From contig OMUH01000163.1 in assembly GCA_900314195.1 (NCBI GenBank), positions 1-42,252 of the forward strand: a DNA stretch of 42,252 bases, in the 5' to 3' direction. Under the pieces are notes generated by a model that did no database searches, was not told where the DNA came from, and saw nothing but the letters and a program-made list of their open reading frames with translations. The DNA comes from an uncultured Prevotella sp. GTDB taxonomy: Bacteria; Bacteroidota; Bacteroidia; Bacteroidales; Bacteroidaceae. Of the stretch, positions 41,461 through 42,252 are shown in pieces (within the stretch, counting starts at the first letter, position 1; every line of letters begins with the position of its first letter). The translations under genes were made by a program, and so were the position numbers.

Positions 41461-42102
41461 TCACCAGTTATAACTTATTGTCGCAAAGGCACCCTGCATC
41501 AGCTTTCTTGCCGGCAGGCAGTCATTATAACTTTTATTTCTGAACACAAAACGTCTTCTGTAAGTATAAACATCGAGTGTTGAGCACATATAACCGACAC
41601 AGACATTGAAATTCTCGAAATTCACGTCCAGCCCGGACTTGCAGTCAAACGACAGCCATTGTCCCTTTGAACAACGAAAAACATATTTGTTCGAATAGAC
41701 CCTGTTGCCGTCAATAATATCGATATTAACATAATCCCACGGAATACGCAGCATTAGTCCTGGTTCAAAGCACAAACGGAATTTGCAGCCGGAAGTTTTT
41801 ATTACGGCAGGAGAAAGCAACTGGACAAAAGGACGAAGATAAATTGTCGAACAAGCCTTGCTCTCATCGTTCAGCTCCCATCCTCTGCCGTGAAACATTT
41901 CCTCATAAAGATATTGCTTCCAAATACCGCAGCCTGCACCGCAGCCTACAAACTTATTAAGCATACGAACGTATGACATATCAAGGAACCAAGTGTCTTC
42001 TGTCAGCCTGCCGTTTATTGCCACACTGTTTTTATATTTCTCTTGGCAAACGCCAGTCAATGCATATATGAAAAAAATAATAGTAAACAAAACTGAACGC
42101 AT
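41461..42102 (-). CDS. Small probable outer-membrane beta-barrel protein, hypothetical
   Basis: The 213-residue protein has a signal peptide (about 1-19, cut near GVC-Q or just after). It shows alternating hydrophobic and polar strands typical of a small beta barrel (SVAINGRLTEDTWFLDMSYV, STIYLRPFVQLLSP, LSFDCKSGLDVNF) and ends in aromatic Trp (ATISYNW), as outer-membrane proteins often do. Seven or more cysteines in the mature part are unusual for this class. The specific family is not recognised. It lies 40 bases downstream of another minus-strand gene and may be in an operon with it. Confidence 0.75.
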   Translation of the reverse strand: MRSVLFTIIFFIYALTGVCQEKYKNSVAINGRLTEDTWFLDMSYVRMLNKFVGCGAGCGIWKQYLYEEMFHGRGWELNDESKACSTIYLRPFVQLLSPAVIKTSGCKFRLCFEPGLMLRIPWDYVNIDIIDGNRVYSNKYVFRCSKGQWLSFDCKSGLDVNFENFNVCVGYMCSTLDVYTYRRRFVFRNKSYNDCLPARKLMQGAFATISYNW

Positions 42103-42142
42103 TTCGGTAATATAATCAATAATTTAAAACAATAATAAAAAA

Positions 42143-42252
42143 TTATCTAGAAAGCCATTCTTTAAATTTCACGACTTTATCCTTACTCAGAACGCATGTA
42201 TCTTTACAGCAATTCAGGCGGATAAGCAATCTCGAATTAAAAAAATGGTATA
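42143..42252 (-). CDS. C-terminal fragment of an unidentified protein (cut by window edge)
   Basis: The minus strand is open from the right edge to a TAA at 42143-42145, encoding 35 residues including LIRLNCCKDTCVLSK and the end KFKEWLSR. Its distance of 40 bases from the next gene's start suggests a shared transcript. Cysteines are again frequent, as in the downstream protein. No family can be assigned from this tail. Confidence 0.55.
   Translation of the reverse strand, partial: YHFFNSRLLIRLNCCKDTCVLSKDKVVKFKEWLSR

Overview
The window is a chromosomal segment of a Bacteroidota bacterium, most likely from the Prevotellaceae. The evidence is a SusC/SusD pair, lipoproteins with an acidic stretch right after the lipobox cysteine, promoter -7 boxes of the form TAnnTTTG with TTTG/TTG about 19-20 bases upstream, AT-rich intergenic DNA, a glycoside hydrolase 115 gene, and secreted proteins ending in a YN(L/I)xGQxV...GKK tail. 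No rRNA, tRNA, CRISPR array or complete mobile element was seen. Both window edges cut genes.

Layout. 1-140: N-terminus of an IS4-type transposase running off the left edge. 723-7586 (minus): a locus reading susC, susD, small surface lipoprotein, secreted 337-residue protein, with no glycoside hydrolase in it. 7587-8685: a 1.1-kb divergent spacer with three stacked hairpins and one copy (A) of a roughly 394-bp repeat. 8686-10457 (plus): membrane-anchored metallophosphoesterase translationally coupled to a SprT-like metalloprotease. 10654-12908 (plus): ilvE, trmB, xseB. 12962-15945 (minus): subtilase-type protease followed by xseA, convergent with xseB. 16260-18875 (plus): MATE transporter, cytidylate-kinase-like protein, YfcE-like phosphodiesterase. 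18963-22724 (plus): purT overlapping a three-gene set (sugar 3,4-ketoisomerase, GNAT/FemAB-like transferase, DegT aminotransferase) that fits synthesis of an acylated 3-amino-3,6-dideoxyhexose for a surface glycan.

22803-27778 (minus): a 1573-residue secreted protein followed 20 bases later by a 77-residue protein of unknown function. 27779-28600: spacer with a GC-rich hairpin and repeat copy B, inverted relative to copy A. 28601-30817: divergent GT4 and GT8 glycosyltransferases. 30923-33421 (minus): GH115 alpha-glucuronidase, divergent from mrp (33590-34693, plus). 34818-37982 (minus): htpG, then a structured leader, then ribE. 38091-38541: deletion remnant of an AAA-ATPase-like/PD-(D/E)XK gene. 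38683-41117 (minus): glnS overlapping a dedA gene. 41288-41420 (plus): a candidate small RNA. 41461-42252 (minus): a probable small outer-membrane protein and the tail of an upstream gene.

Most protein-coding content is housekeeping or envelope and glycan biology. The signals I could not assign to known families are the repeat pair, the folded RNA in front of ribE, the small RNA candidate, the giant protein with its small partner, and a domain shared between the giant protein and the susCD-linked 337-residue protein.
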